Source: Lucinisca nassula
Lineage: Eukaryota > Mollusca > Bivalvia > Lucinida > Lucinidae
Reading direction: 5' to 3'
NCBI GenBank assembly: GCA_963580285.1
Contig: OY757011.1
Span: 154,989,245-155,053,244, forward strand
DNA length: 64,000 nt
Of the stretch, positions 11,374-21,750 are shown one piece after another. The notes below the pieces were generated by a model. It was not told the origin of the DNA, searched no databases, and saw only the letters and a list, made by a program, of their open reading frames with translations. Both the position numbers and the translations under genes were made by a program. The first letter of the stretch is position 1; every line of letters begins with the position of its first letter.

Positions 11374-11571
11374 GCTATTGCCAGTTAACTGGTAATAGCG
11401 GTTTTACGATAAAATCGCTATTGCCAGTTAACTGGTAATAGCGGTTTTACGATAAAATTGCTATTGCCAGTTAACTGGTAATAGCGATTTTATCGTAAAA
11501 CCGCTATTGCCAGTTGCCTGGCAATAGCGATTTTATCGTAAAACCGCTATTGCCAGTTAACTGGCAATAGA
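11374..11571. repeat. 198-bp palindrome made of five 26-bp palindromes
   Basis: Five copies of a self-complementary 26-mer, core TTGCCAGTTAACTGG, start at 11374, 11417, 11460, 11503 and 11546, an exact 43-bp period. The first two spacers read GGTTTTACGATAAAAT/T and the last two read the reverse complement, GATTTTATCGTAAAAC. The whole block is therefore also a palindrome about 11472.5. Copies four and five carry small changes (TTGCCTGG, GGCAATAG). Confidence 0.95.
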
Positions 11572-11806
11572 CCTTTCCAAAAAATATACTAAAAGGATGC
11601 CCATGACGCCTGATCGAGATTATATTCTGTAGGTATTATCTTCTTGTAATTTGTAGTAAGTATTGTGAATATAAATGTAAAAGTTGTACCTGATTAAAAA
11701 GAAAATAATAATAAAAAAAAAAAAGTGGGGTCTAGAGGGTGTTCATTACACGGACTTGTCCCTATGGCGAGAATCAATTAATTCTTGACCTCGTATGGCT
11801 CTAATA

Positions 11807-13082
11807 CGAGGGTAAGCTGAAAAGTTCTGAGCCTGACCAAGATCCAATGGTTTGTCCATGCTGAAAATGCCTTATTTTTCAACATAGTCTCCCTCCCTGC
11901 CCACAAACTTCCTCCAGCGATGCTGGAGTCCTTGGATCCCAGTGGTATAGAAGGTCTCATCTTGGTCCTTGAAAAACTCCTCCACAGCAGCTATCATCTC
12001 GTCGTCTGACCGATAATGCTGCCCAGTCAAGTGCTTTTTCATGTTTGGAAACAGGAAATAATCTGATGGAGCTAGATCAGGTGAATACGGAGGGTGATCG
12101 ACAAGTGTGAAGCCACAGTCATGCACAGCAGCCATTGCGACAAACGATTTATGAGCAAGCGCATTGTCCTGATGGAACAAGACCCCTTTTGTCAATTTAC
12201 CGGGTCGTTTAGCCTTAATTTCTTTTCGCAGTTGTTTTAGCAGATCTGCATAATACTCCCCATTAATTGCCCTTTTGAAGGTTATCTATGAATATTATAC
12301 CCTTGGCATCCCAGAACACTGATGCCATAACCTTCCCTGCAGAGGAGACGACCTTTGCCTTCTTTGGAGGGGTGAGCCAGGGTGCTTCCATTGCATGGAT
12401 TGTCTTTTGGTCTCTGGCTCAAAGTGATGAACCCAACATTCATCCTGTCAAGAAAACCATCTTGGTCTGCTTCAAAAATAGCCAAGTTGGCTTGTGACAG
12501 GTTCAGTCTGGTCAACTTTTGGTTAGGCGTCAAAAGCCGTGGCACCCATCTGGCGGAAACCTTCGACATTCCTAATTCACTGTGTAGAATGTTCTCTACT
12601 CGTTCACGGGAGATGCCAACAGTGTTAGCTAACTGATTCACAGTTAAATGCCTGTCATCCATCACGGCCCTGTGCACTTGGCTAATGGTTTCCTCAGGTG
12701 TTGCCGTTGTGGGTCGTCCACACCGGTCATCATCTTCAAGGCTGTCCTTGCCCATCTTAAAATTTGCTGCCCACCTTTTCACGGTTGCATACGAAGGAGC
12801 ATCATCCCCTAATGTAGCAACCATATCGGTATGAATGTCCTTAGGAGCTAACCCCTTTTTATAGAGGTACTTGATGACACCACGATGCCAGATTTTGTCC
12901 ATTTTCTAAAAACCGTGCTAGTATCAATTTTCAAAGTCTAGAATTTCTACGTTATTGCAGGTAAACTTGAACTCATTTTAGTCAAATCAAGTAATAAAGG
13001 TTTGGATTTAATGAATACAAAATTTCATGGCTCTACGATGCCTGCTTCTTGGTCAGGCTCAGAACATTTCAGCCTACCCTCG
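11807..13082 (-). mobile_element. Mariner element, degenerate
   Basis: Inverted ends of about 30 bp match: CGAGGGTAAGCTGAAAAGTT at the left and, inverted, CGAGGGTAGGCTGAAATGTT at the right, both continuing CTGAGCCTGACCAAGA. The length of 1276 bp is normal for mariner. The left end is preceded by TA; the right is followed by AA, so the TA duplication has decayed on one side. It encodes a broken minus-strand transposase. Confidence 0.93.
11872..12902 (-). pseudogene. Mariner transposase, frameshifted and inactive
   Basis: A mariner transposase cuts at the inverted ends and moves the element into TA sites. The first part (12902 down to about 12420) starts MDKIWHRGVIKYL, has a second helix-turn-helix (QLANTVGISRERV, near residue 90) and the linker motif WVPRLL (119-124). 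After FLDRMN (residues 150-155) the frame shifts. The short stretch that normally carries the first catalytic aspartate (GDET) is deleted, and reading would resume in another frame as WVHHFEPE. The C-terminal part (12195-11872) keeps HQDNALAHKS and YSPDLAPSDYFLFP. The second and third aspartates are separated by 34 residues, the mariner D34D signature. Further breaks lie in 12196-12281. No active product is expected. Confidence 0.93.
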
Positions 13083-13194
13083 AATGACATTTCTCTGATA
13101 GTTATCTTAATTAATATGCCCAAAACACAGATTCCGTGTGCCCGAACCGCTTCACACGCTTTCACGCGCGCCAAAGACTATGGGACGCCGTTTA

Positions 13195-13910
13195 ACTATT
13201 TATTACCTATTTATAGATATCCATAATTATTTATGGATATCCATAATTCGATTTATGGATATCCACAATTCGATTTATGGATATGCACAAATGGACCGAA
13301 TGAATGATACCCAATATTCGAATTATGGATATCCATAATTCGAATAATGGATATCATTAATTCATATCGATTAATTCGGATCGATTTATGGATACGTTGT
13401 AGGTTTGGATATGTATTGCCAGGTATCACTTCCCACCAAAACGGCGCCAAATTTGCGACAGTGAGACTGGGTCCTTTATTAGGTTTGAAGCTAATGTTTA
13501 TTTTTTTGTCTTTTGTGACGAGCCGTTTTTCTATTTAATCCATATTTATAGATATCCATATTTCGAATTATGGATATCAATTATTCGAATTATGTATATC
13601 CATAAATAATTATTGATATCCATAAATAATCGAATTATGGATATCCATAAATCGATCTGAATTAATGATATCCGATATCAATAATTCGAATTATTGACAT
13701 CCATTATTCGGCTGATTTATGGCTATCACTAATGCGAATTATGGATATCCATAATTTGAATTGTGGATATCTATAAATGTGGATTGAATATGAAAAGGGC
13801 TTGTCATAAAAGACAAAAAAAAATTGCTTCAAACAGAATAAAGGACCCAGTCTCACTGTCACGAATTTGGTGCCGTTTTGGAGGCAATGCATACCCAAAC
13901 CTAGGAATAC
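13195..13910. repeat. TGGATATCCATAA arrays around an inverted unit
   Basis: Two AT-rich arrays (13195-13390 and 13540-13780) are built of the palindrome TGGATATCCA with AATTCGAATTATGG linkers. A unit containing CAGTGAGACTGGGTCCTTTA follows the first array (13395-13540) and recurs inverted after the second (13785-13910). Overall this is an inverted composite repeat. Confidence 0.85.
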
Positions 13911-13911
13911 A

Positions 13912-14255
13912 TAATAAAACGTAGAATAAAACGTAGCAAAACATAATAAAACGTAGAATAAAACGTAGCAAAACATATTAAGACGTAGGAAACCGTAGGC
14001 AATGCGTAGTGTTATATGTTGAAGACTTCCAGGTATGTTGTTTATTAAGTTTTTACGTACTGAATGCGTTTTGTCTACGTGTTAGTTCGTTTTACTACGT
14101 GTTTTGCTAGGTATACGCTACGTATATTGAAATGCCACGTTTCCTTTTAAAATTTCAAAACACACGTAGCTGGGTCACGTATCTATCCCTATATAGCCGT
14201 TTGTTTTACACTTTCACTACGTTTTACTACGTTTATTGCCGTTCTACTACGCTTA
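13912..14255. repeat. Degenerate AAAACGTAG minisatellite
   Basis: Repeats such as AAAACGTAGAATAAAACGTAG run at the left, then looser TACGTTTTACTACG copies. The frames it opens are low complexity and not gene-like. Confidence 0.75.
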
Positions 14256-14433
14256 AATGAAAATCCTCAATATGAGACAGTGAGACTGTGAACTGGCTCT
14301 TTAAGACCTTGTTTTAGCAAGGTGGACGAGTGAACATTTAGGGAAAACAAATTCTTCCATTACGAAAACAAGCCTATACAAATACATTTCAAATTTTAAA
14401 GCTAAAAATTTAAGATGTAACATTGGGATATTT

Positions 14434-14527
14434 TCTTATTTCTGCTCAAAGGTACACGTTAGAACCGCCTCATCGAGGCGGTACTAACGCGTACCCACAA
14501 TCTATATTTTTGAACAGAAATAAGAAA
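14434..14527. repeat. AGAACCGCCTC hairpin copy with long outer arms
   Basis: Palindrome with TTCTTATTTCTGCTCAAA outside on the left and TGAACAGAAATAAGAAA on the right; one mismatch in the inner stem (GGCGGTACTAACG). Confidence 0.8.
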
Positions 14528-14769
14528 TATAAGGTTTACCCCTGTAAACTTCAGTTTCACTTTATATATATGCGGGGTTCAATGGGGTGTGAATTATAAG
14601 GGCGTTTTTTTCGTGATGACTGTTCGTATGTAACCAATTATTTTCGCCATTTTTACAAGAGAGGGGACTTTTTGTTCCCTCCCATAAAGGCCCGTTAGGG
14701 AAAAACACGCCCATGTGACATGCTGCATTCTTTCCTGGCTCCTAAATTACACATTCTGATGAGACTTAA

Positions 14770-15004
14770 TGGGGAAGGGGAAAACTTTGTACATTTGTCT
14801 ACCATTTTTCAAAGGGAGACAACTTTCGGGACTTCCTGTTCGCTTTTCTGTAAGCTGTGTCCCACTGAAAAAAGGGTCTTCTCATAAAGGAAAGGTCCTG
14901 CTCATGAGGAGCAAATTCGTTCCTTTAATAGTTGACCCCTGTTGACCTGGGAGACAAGAATAACTTTGCAGGAGTTGCCTCCCCTGAATGTGTTCCCATT
15001 CCCC
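14770..15004 (+). mobile_element. TTAA-flanked MITE (GGGGAATGGG family)
   Basis: Bounded by TTAA at 14766-14769 and 15005-15008. The right end reads GAATGTGTTCCCATTCCCC; the left end is diverged (TGGGGAAGGGG). Internal text (AAGGGAGACAACTTTCGGGA, TTCCTTTAATAGTT) matches 23627-23848. The right-hand TTAA continues into retroelement coding sequence (AATCTCTTCTGC), so it landed in that element. Confidence 0.8.
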
Positions 15005-15008
15005 TTAA

Positions 15009-15424
15009 ATCTCTTCTGCAACGAGGTCCATTGGGACCCGAATTCTATGGTGACTTAGTATATAAATCCAGAAAAATGTTTACTTGCAATGAATTCAATA
15101 CCCAATTTTGTAAAATCATTCGTCCATGCTTATAAACCCTATTGGTTTCATTGGGCAACAGGGCTTGAGATGTCATTTCATCTCAATGTCGGGTAAAAGT
15201 CCCACAGAATTGGAAGCAACGTCATCAAAATGACATTTACAGTGTTGACGGGGACATTAAACTTCAAATCAAACAAACAAAGCGATATAAAAAAGATTGA
15301 GTACAGCATAAATGTTATACGACAAACTGCATGCATGGTTATTAACCCAATCGGGGCTGATAACTTTGCTTCCCTCTTTACTTGTACCCCAGTGGGTCAG
15401 GCCTCAGATGCTAGGCTTATTTAG
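15009..15424 (+). pseudogene. C-terminal fragment of a retroelement protein, SINE-split
   Basis: The frame before the SINE reads SLLQRGPLGPEFYGDLVYKS and resumes after it as INVIRQTACMVINPIGADNF...ASLFTCTPVGQASD. The same protein tail is present at 47297-47624, so this is one retroelement family. From memory of related metazoan proteins, this tail follows a reverse transcriptase and a YDKRDDF-type segment like the one at 38873-39073; I cannot assign the clade. Copy-specific stops and a 5'-truncated SINE-A at 15120-15280 make it non-functional. The upstream side is cut by the TTAA MITE. Confidence 0.8.
15120..15280 (+). mobile_element. 5'-truncated SINE-A
   Basis: Starts within the CGTCCATGCTTATAAACCC block and ends AAATCAAACAAACAAA. 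It separates two parts of a retroelement coding region that are continuous in the copy at 47297-47624. Confidence 0.88.
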
Positions 15425-15842
15425 AACTAAAACTTAATTTTATGTAATGTTGGTTGGTACCCGATGCTCTGTCTCTGGTCGGGCCCATCGGAGTCTAACT
15501 GTTGGTTTCCTTGTGCTCCAGCATTTCAGTGATTTCTTGCTGTCGCGAGTCCTCACCGTTGTTTCATCTCTGTGGTTGTTTGATTTTTGTGTTCTCGGAG
15601 ATGTTGCACTGATGAGTTAGGAAGCTGAACAAATTATTTGTCTAGATCGCGACGGAAGTAATAGGGCGAGGATTGCGGCCGCGTAAAATCGATTTAAGCG
15701 TTTCATTGACGTCATGTCGCGGTTTATATTTGGTATAGTTCGTCTTCGAATGTGTGTATCGCTTAGATAGCCACTTGGCTATTTTGTGGGAGCGTAACTT
15801 TCGAGATTAATGTTTCCATTAGGGTCTAGTTATTTAATGTTT
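15425..15842 (+). repeat. 3' untranslated tail of the retroelement, copy 1
   Basis: Aligns over about 400 bp with 47879-48340: shared blocks include GCATTTCAGTGATTTCTTGC, CTCGGAGATGTTGCACTGAT and GCGTAAAATCGATTTAAG. Non-coding. Confidence 0.75.
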
Positions 15843-15944
15843 GTGTTTTTCCCTTTTGTGTCTAGGTTAATTGTATCGACCTTCATTTCTATTTTATGAT
15901 ACTTTTCTTGGAGTTTGTGATAGTTTGACTTTCTGATTTCAGCT

Positions 15945-16005
15945 TCAAACATAGAAGCGCCTCAATGAGGAGGTTCTAATGAGCATCCACAATCTATGTT
16001 TTGAG
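15945..16005. repeat. AGAACCGCCTC hairpin copy, mismatched
   Basis: AGAAGCGCCTCAATGAGGAGG: the two arms no longer match fully, unlike the copies at 10954 and 21541. Confidence 0.7.
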
Positions 16006-16019
16006 CAAAGCTAAAAAAA

Positions 16020-16630
16020 GGGAGAGGGGGTCACGTAATGTTCTAGGAGAATTTGCTTCTAATCAGGACGTACATTGCTTGCTTAAAATATGCTAGTTTA
16101 TAAGTTAGACGAAACAAAGTCAGCTTACACTCAATGCTTTGATTTGGAAAGGTGAAAACTCGCTTATATGGTTTCAACCCACGTTTTAAACAAAGTCTCG
16201 TTTTGGGGTTTCTTGGTTAAAATAGGTAAATGAAAAATGATTCAGCGTTGTTTATCTTTTTTTTTTTTTTTTTTCTTCAACATCATAATATCGGATGTCA
16301 TGTTTTAAGATATCGTGTAATTTAAGGATAATATTCTATAGTGATGAGCATTTATGTATTTTGATATTTATAAGCCGTCTCGCCCACACTAAATTATGGG
16401 CTATAGATAAAAATGTACCCGTATAACAACGTAAGTGCTTTGTTTACCTGAAATTTTCCAGTTCGACACATGACATCTTCTACTGTCCAAAATGAGTATG
16501 GTGTATGAGCAATATAAATGGGGTCAAGTCGTTGCTTCCCCGTTGAGACCCTGAATCGGGGCTAACGATGCCATTAGTAAACGTATCGTTTAAACTTCTG
16601 TCAATGTGATAAACATGCAATAATTTTTGC
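16020..16630. other. AT-rich spacer with a T18-type run
   Basis: Nothing gene-like; a poly-T stretch lies at 16258-16274. Confidence 0.5.
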
Positions 16631-16633
16631 TTT

Positions 16634-16781
16634 AACAGGCAGGCACATAACGTAATTGTGACGTCACATTGACATCGGTACATCGTCATGACGTTTATAC
16701 GTCACATCAACGTCGGTGCAACGTCATGACGTTGCACCGACGTTGATTTGACGTTGCACTAGCGACGTGTGCCTGCTGGGA
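16634..16781. mobile_element. CAGGCA...TGCCTGCTGGG MITE, ACGTC-rich
   Basis: Interior is built of GACGT and ACGTCA motifs with a perfect palindrome GCAACGTCATGACGTTGC at its centre. The right end is GTGTGCCTGCTGGGA. Confidence 0.75.
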
Positions 16782-16795
16782 AAGCTACTCACGTT

Positions 16796-17185
16796 TAGGG
16801 CTGGCTAATCGGAGTTGAAAAGATAATCGATTATCAGTCCTGTCATTCCGATCGATAATCGATTAGTAATCGCTAAGGTTTTTGTCATAATTTTACCTGT
16901 CTGGCTTTCTGTCTGAGCATATCTCTTACCATATGTTGCACTTTCCATATGTATATTTGAACAGACAGGCCTGGGCAAACAGTGTAAACCCAGATGAGAC
17001 GCCGCATAATGCGGCGTCTCATCAGGGTCCGCACTGTTTGCCACTCATCCAGCTATTTTAGGCATAACTTTGGGTAGTAAATTGTACCTATCAAGTAATC
17101 GATTAAAAGCAAATCAGAAATGATAATCATTTTTGTGGTATAATCGATCGATTAATCGATTATACGATTAATCGTGTCAGCCTTA
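16796..17185. mobile_element. hAT-like MITE with 8-bp target duplication
   Basis: CTCACGTT occurs at 16788-16795 and 17186-17193. The ends are TAGGGCTGGC and, inverted, TAAGGCTGAC, resembling hAT termini. The interior is rich in ATCGATTA palindromes and hosts a complete GTGTAGACCC-type hairpin (16978-17042). Confidence 0.78.
16978..17042. repeat. GTGTAAACCCAGATGAGACG hairpin copy
   Basis: Near-perfect 65-bp palindrome: left arm GGCAAACAGTGTAAACCCAG, right arm CGTCTCATCAGGGTCCGCAC, joined by CCGCATAATGCGG. Confidence 0.9.
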
Positions 17186-17332
17186 CTCACGTTTTATCAG
17201 CAAAAATACCACTGAATAAGATATTTCACCCACGAGAACAGTTAACAGTTTTACCATTACGAGCTTGTTGAGCTTACGACCCAGGGGTCAGCTGTTCAAA
17301 GCATTGTTAGCCTAACAAACCCGTTACCCAGC

Positions 17333-17467
17333 AGGCACACGTCGCAGGGGCAAGGTCAAATCAACGTCAGTGTAACGTCACGAACCGATGTAGATGTGAC
17401 CTGCATGAAATCATGACGTTGCAGGGATGTAGATGTGACGTCACAATTACGTCAAGTGCCTGCTAGT
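17333..17467. mobile_element. CCAGCAGGCAC MITE, ACGTC-rich
   Basis: Starts CCAGCAGGCACACGTCGC and ends ACGTCAAGTGCCTGCT. Sits inside the GGGGYCAGTTGTTC MITE. Confidence 0.75.
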
Positions 17468-17501
17468 ACTAGTGGTCAAAATGTTTACTGCTCTAGCAAG
17501 T

Positions 17502-17802
17502 TTTGTTTGTTTGATTTGAGGTTTACCGTCCCCGTCAACACTGTAAAGGTCATTTTGGAGACGTTGCTTCCAATTTTGTGGGACTTTTACCCGACATTGA
17601 GATGAAATGACATCTCAAGCCCTGTCGCCGAATGAAACCAATAGGGTTTATAAGCATGGACGGTCCGCCTCGCACCGCGGTTCCTGGACAGGCTTAGATC
17701 TTCTATGCGGTTTACCAGTACTAGTGTGCGGGCTGGATTCAGCTCTGCGTGGAAGCATCACACAGTCCATATATTTCTTCAAGCCCCTATGGGCGGGGGC
17801 CG
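17502..17802 (-). mobile_element. SINE-A, full length, 14-bp target duplication
   Basis: CTGCTCTAGCAAGT is present at 17488-17501 and 17803-17816. The tail (TTTTGTTTGTTTGATTTGAG on this strand) abuts the left duplication and the GGCCCC head abuts the right one. This shows the element inserts like a LINE-mobilised retroposon. Confidence 0.95.
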
Positions 17803-17839
17803 CTGCTCTAGCAAGTACAATATCTAATCTACTGCTATA

Positions 17840-18390
17840 GTAGTCGCAGATAAGATTGACTAGGCGGAGCTATTCAGGTGTTGTCAATAATATTATATGT
17901 CAAACTCGTCGAGTCCACCAGAAGATTCGGTTGTGTGCCTTTCGCATGCTTTCTGCAAACGGACCAAATGCCCATATATACGGTACAGCTTTTTGTGCTA
18001 CAAACGATAGCTCCGCCTAGTCAATTTTATCTGCTGCGAGAAAATGGAGTAGCTTTTATAAATGCAAAAGATACTCACTTTTACTTCAGCAAAATATTAG
18101 TATTTTTTGCTAATTTAAATTATCGAAGTTTTTAATGACAGATTCTAACATTTCTAGCAGGCACAGCAGTTTTCAAGCCACTTCCAGCTTACACTACCAC
18201 AGAAATGCGAGTGCGCAGGAAAAAAGACCCATGGGCCGCTATGCTCACCATTGCTCAGGTGGGCATCTCCCACTGTCAGCCAATTATTGTATCATGATAC
18301 GATTTGAATTCAACGATTATAATGTCTCCCAAACGAACCCCCATACCCAAATGAGCAACCATGTGGACTCTGTATTTGACATATTAGACC
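17840..18390. other. Unassigned sequence
   Basis: Two plus-strand frames of about 85 codons (17878-18135, 18135-18398) have no recognisable motif and no splice context I could defend. Confidence 0.4.
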
Positions 18391-18394
18391 TTTT

Positions 18395-19840
18395 ATGAAT
18401 TGGAGGGGGTGGTGCATGGACCCATCAGAGCCCCGTTTGGTACATGTATAACTGAATGCGTCTTATCATATAAGGAACAAGAATATATATGATTTATGGG
18501 TGGGGATCTGTACAGTCCCTGAGATATAAGGCCTTTAAAGCTATGGAAGGGTAGGGACATGGCCCTGGCGGACCACAGGAAAACCCAAGATTGTTGTCAC
18601 TGAATGTGTCTTATCATTAGGACCAAGGATATATATTGTTTATAGGTAGGGATCTGAACTGTTTCTGAGATATGAGACCCTTTTATCTTGAAAGGGCCGT
18701 AAAACCCAAACCAAAAAAAAAAAAAAAAAAAAAAAATGAGACCCTTTTACCTATGAAGTGGAGGGAAGAGGAATCGCCCCTGTGGACTGCCAAGATGATG
18801 TGACTGAATGTGTCTAATAATAGGGAACAAGAACATATGGGGATCTTAATGGTGTCTGATATGGCCTTTTATGAAGTAGGGGATGGGGGTGGGGGGCATG
18901 GCCTCAACACATTGCCAAGGCACAAAGAGTCCCAAGTTGGTGTGACTGAATGAGTCTTATCATAAGGAACATGGATATACATGCGTTTGGGGCGGGGATC
19001 TGAACGGTTTCTGAGATATATGACATTTTATGAAGTGGAGGGGTGGAACATGGCCCGGGACATGACCCGGGACATGACCCGAGGCACACCAGGGTACACC
19101 TAGGTTGGTAACACTGAATTCGTCTTCTCAATATATAAATGGTTTATGGGTGGATCTCTTAAGAGTTCTCAGATATATGGACTTTTGTGAAGTGGAGGGG
19201 TGGGGCAAGGCCCCGGCGCACCCCGGGAGACCCCTAGGTTGGTACCACTGAATGTGTCTTACTGTAAGGATCAACAATATATATGTTTTAGGATGGGGAT
19301 CTGAAAGGTTTCTGAGATATTGGGCCTTTTACGAAGTGGAGGTGTAGGGCATGGCCCCGGCACATCCCGGGAGACCCTCAGATTGGTGTCACTGAATTCG
19401 TCTTATCATAAGGAACAAGAATATATATGGTGTAGGGGTGGGTCTGAATGGTTTCTGAGATAATGAAGTGGAGGGCTGGGACATGGCCCCAGCACACCCT
19501 GGGGGACCCTGAGGTTGGCATTAAACATATGGCTGAAAGAAGTTTACTCAAGGAATATTTCTATAAAAGTTTTGTCAAAATATCTGCAAAGGCTTGGCAC
19601 TAAATGCCATTTTTCTTTTTCCCCGGAAACTCTAAGTTACTATAGCAAGCAAACTAATAGGCCGATTTGCATTAAAATATAAACTTTCAATCCCCAAGTC
19701 AAAGGATGCTACCGATTAAATTTGGGATGAAGCGGTCCAGTGGCTTCAGAGGAGATGTTGTTTGAAAGTGTTGACGCCAGACAACAAACGACGACGCAGA
19801 CGACGACGACGCACAACTGCCTATCTTATAAGCTTGTTTG
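18395..19840 (+). repeat. About 165-bp GAAGTGGAGGGGTGGG array and element tail
   Basis: Seven or so diverged units contain GAAGTGGAGGGGTGGG, CATGGCCCCGGCACACC, GTCACTGAATGTGTCTTATC, AAGGAACAAGAATATATATG and GATCTGAATGGTTTCTGAGA. The array leads into AAGTTTTGTCAAAATATCTG and a GACGACGAC-rich tail. 62395-63281 is the same family with its end preserved (GGCGAGCTAAAAA). I judge it a non-coding tandem-repeat element related in design to 34505-35937. Confidence 0.8.
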
Positions 19841-20274
19841 TACATCACTTAGACGTCACAGGCACAAGAACTGCACGGCTATATATAAAACGTTTCTTAC
19901 GTACTAAAGTCATCTGTGTGGTCAGTGGTAGTCACGTGCACATTAGCAACACAACTCAGATTCCTTTAGAGCGTTGGGTCGATTAACAGACAATCGACCA
20001 AAAGAAAACTTGCTTCCGAGTATAGAATAAGTATCTTTGCAAATTTCTCACAAGAAAAATTGAAATTACAGGAAAAGTGATTCTTTAGCGGGAAAATACT
20101 TGTATGCGATTTAAAGGAGGAAAACTGTGCTTTTCTTCAGGAAATCTAGGTTTTTCTCAGCTTCTCTTGTTACATACAATCCTCAAAAATGCAAATCCGG
20201 AAAAATGAAACTACTAAACTAACTTCTGAAATCAGTTTGTTTTATCATTTAGTTTATAAAGTTTTTTCTCTTAA

Positions 20275-20481
20275 CCCATTGAGTACCAGAAACCCCTAAA
20301 GGGGTACCTTGGCAAACAGTGAAGACCCAGATCAGGGCGTCTGATCAGGGCCTCCACTGTTTGCTAAAAGTTCGGCCATTTTCCTAATTAATTTTGAAGA
20401 AAACACAACCTGACACCCCTAAATTTTGAAATGAACTCCTGCTATATATAAGGAGGAAGATTCCATGTGGTACTAATAGGG
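20275..20481. mobile_element. TTAA/CCC MITE, type GAGTACCA
   Basis: TTAA flanks at 20271-20274 and 20482-20485; ends CCCATTGAGTACCAG and TGGTACTAATAGGG. Contains a shortened GTGAAGACCC hairpin (20311-20362). TTAA duplication plus CCC/GGG ends is the piggyBac pattern. Confidence 0.85.
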
Positions 20482-20691
20482 TTAAATATAACAAAAACAA
20501 TAAACAGTGATGATTGACACTTTTAGAAAAATACAGTGAAACTTCAATGGTTCAACCATATGTGTTCGACCGTGAAAACTTTGTTTGAGGCAAGGGTAGT
20601 TTGACACACTTATGGTAAATTGTAACGTCGTGTCTGGAGGTCTAATGGGGATAATGTCGAAGTATATTTTCGATTTTGTATAAAAATAACA

Positions 20692-20757
20692 GTATGTTGT
20701 GTGTACTCATTAGAATCGCCTCGATGAGGCGATTCTTATGCGTACACACAACATACA
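20692..20757. repeat. AGAATCGCCTC hairpin, doubly substituted stem
   Basis: Stem AGAATCGCCTC / GAGGCGATTCT: relative to other copies a C has become T on one arm and the partner G has become A, so pairing is kept. Confidence 0.9.
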
Positions 20758-20836
20758 TTTTTAAAATAAATTATAAAGTCATCCCAAATAATCCTAACTT
20801 GAATATATTGATATCGAGATCTACAGTTTTTTTTTG

Positions 20837-20841
20837 CTTGT

Positions 20842-20893
<52 letters not shown>

Positions 20894-21107
20894 GATTTTA
20901 CGACCCTTTCAAGATTATTTCACTTATTTTGAGCCGATCGTTAATCAGAGGTGGACGAAAACTGGAGTACAAGGAGAAAACCCATCTGGCCTTCATTTGC
21001 AGAACTTGGCGACTCACATGTCATCGGAACGAGGCTCGAACCTGAGGTGATAGACCTAATGATTAAGAGTCAGCGCTCCAACCCATTTGGCCACGGAGGC
21101 GCGTAAA
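20837..21107 (-). mobile_element. SINE-C, tRNA-Lys-like head, GT/CA tail
   Basis: On the minus strand it starts GCCTCCGTGGCCAAATGGGT (A box TGGCCAAATGG) with B box GGTTCGAGCC and an anticodon-loop-like ACTCTTAATC. The body ends AAAGGGTCGTAAAATCC and a CA repeat. The GT microsatellite at 20837-20887 is therefore its tail. Two cysteine/valine-rich frames over the GT run are artefacts. Confidence 0.85.
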
Positions 21108-21184
21108 ATTTCCTAGGGAGTCCAGTTCGAATCAGTCATAGCAAACGAGTCATCGGTGTTCGAGCCATTTAATGTTGACGGTGA

Positions 21185-21352
21185 ATGAGTGAGTGTTTTG
21201 AGTTTTTTCTAGCACCAACAGCTAAAGTCATACGGAGACGGGACCTCGGTTTAAGACTCATCAGAAAGTCCGGAGAAGCCCGGGATCGATCCTGCGATCC
21301 CTGGTTTACAAGGCGAGTAGCGTAACCACTACACCACGGAGGTTTCTGTATG
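21185..21352 (-). mobile_element. SINE-D, tRNA-Thr-like head
   Basis: On the minus strand the head reads CCTCCGTGGTGTAGTGGTTA with B box GATCGATCC, then TTTAAACCGAGG-type body and a GTGGGACGTAAAACTC-like end with an ACTCACTCA tail. Flanked by TTGACGGTGA (21175-21184) and TTGACCGTGA (21353-21362). Confidence 0.88.
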
Positions 21353-21540
21353 TTGACCGTGAAAAGAAATACAGACTCGTGAAAAGCCACTATCTAAGAT
21401 CATAACAATCTGAAGGCACCTAAAGAATACATTTACGTTAACAATTCCGTGTAATAAACACCCCTAGACACCCCTTTTCATACAGAGAAAACTGGGTTAC
21501 ACAGGAGCAAACACTGTTTTTTCGTATTTCTACTCCAATT

Positions 21541-21607
21541 CATAGGATGTTGGTACTCCTCAGAACCGCCTCATTGAGGCGGTTCTAACGAGTACCCACA
21601 ACCTATG
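21541..21607. repeat. AGAACCGCCTC hairpin, near-perfect
   Basis: CATAGGATGTTGGTACTCCT on the left and AGTACCCACAACCTATG on the right flank AGAACCGCCTC ATT GAGGCGGTTCT. Confidence 0.9.
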
Positions 21608-21609
21608 TA

Positions 21610-21750
21610 GTGGCTCCGATCACATGTGAGATGCCAAGTTCTGCAATAGAAGGTCAGGTGGTTTTTCTCCGGATATGCAGGTTTTCGCCCACCTCTGATT
21701 AACGATCGGCTCGATATGAGTGAAATAGTCTTGAAAAAAAAAAAAAAAAT
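21610..21750 (+). mobile_element. SINE-C, 5'-truncated
   Basis: Shares CACATGTGAG, GCCAAGTTCTGCAAT, CCACCTCTGATTAACGATCG with the SINE-C at 20837-21107 but in opposite orientation, and ends in an A-rich tail. Confidence 0.85.

Larger units (their letters stand above)
17284..17835. mobile_element. GGGGYCAGTTGTTC MITE with two nested insertions
   Basis: GGGGTCAGCTGTTCAAAGCA (17284) and GGTCAAAATGTTTACTGCTC (17472), CAAGTACAATATC (17811) match successive parts of the MITE seen intact at 59320-59565. A CCCAGCAGGCA element (17333-17467) and a SINE-A (17502-17802) separate these blocks. Confidence 0.75.

Noticed and set aside
20676..21050. Plus-strand frame with cysteine/valine repeats
   Set aside because: It is GT microsatellite (the SINE-C tail) read in frame.
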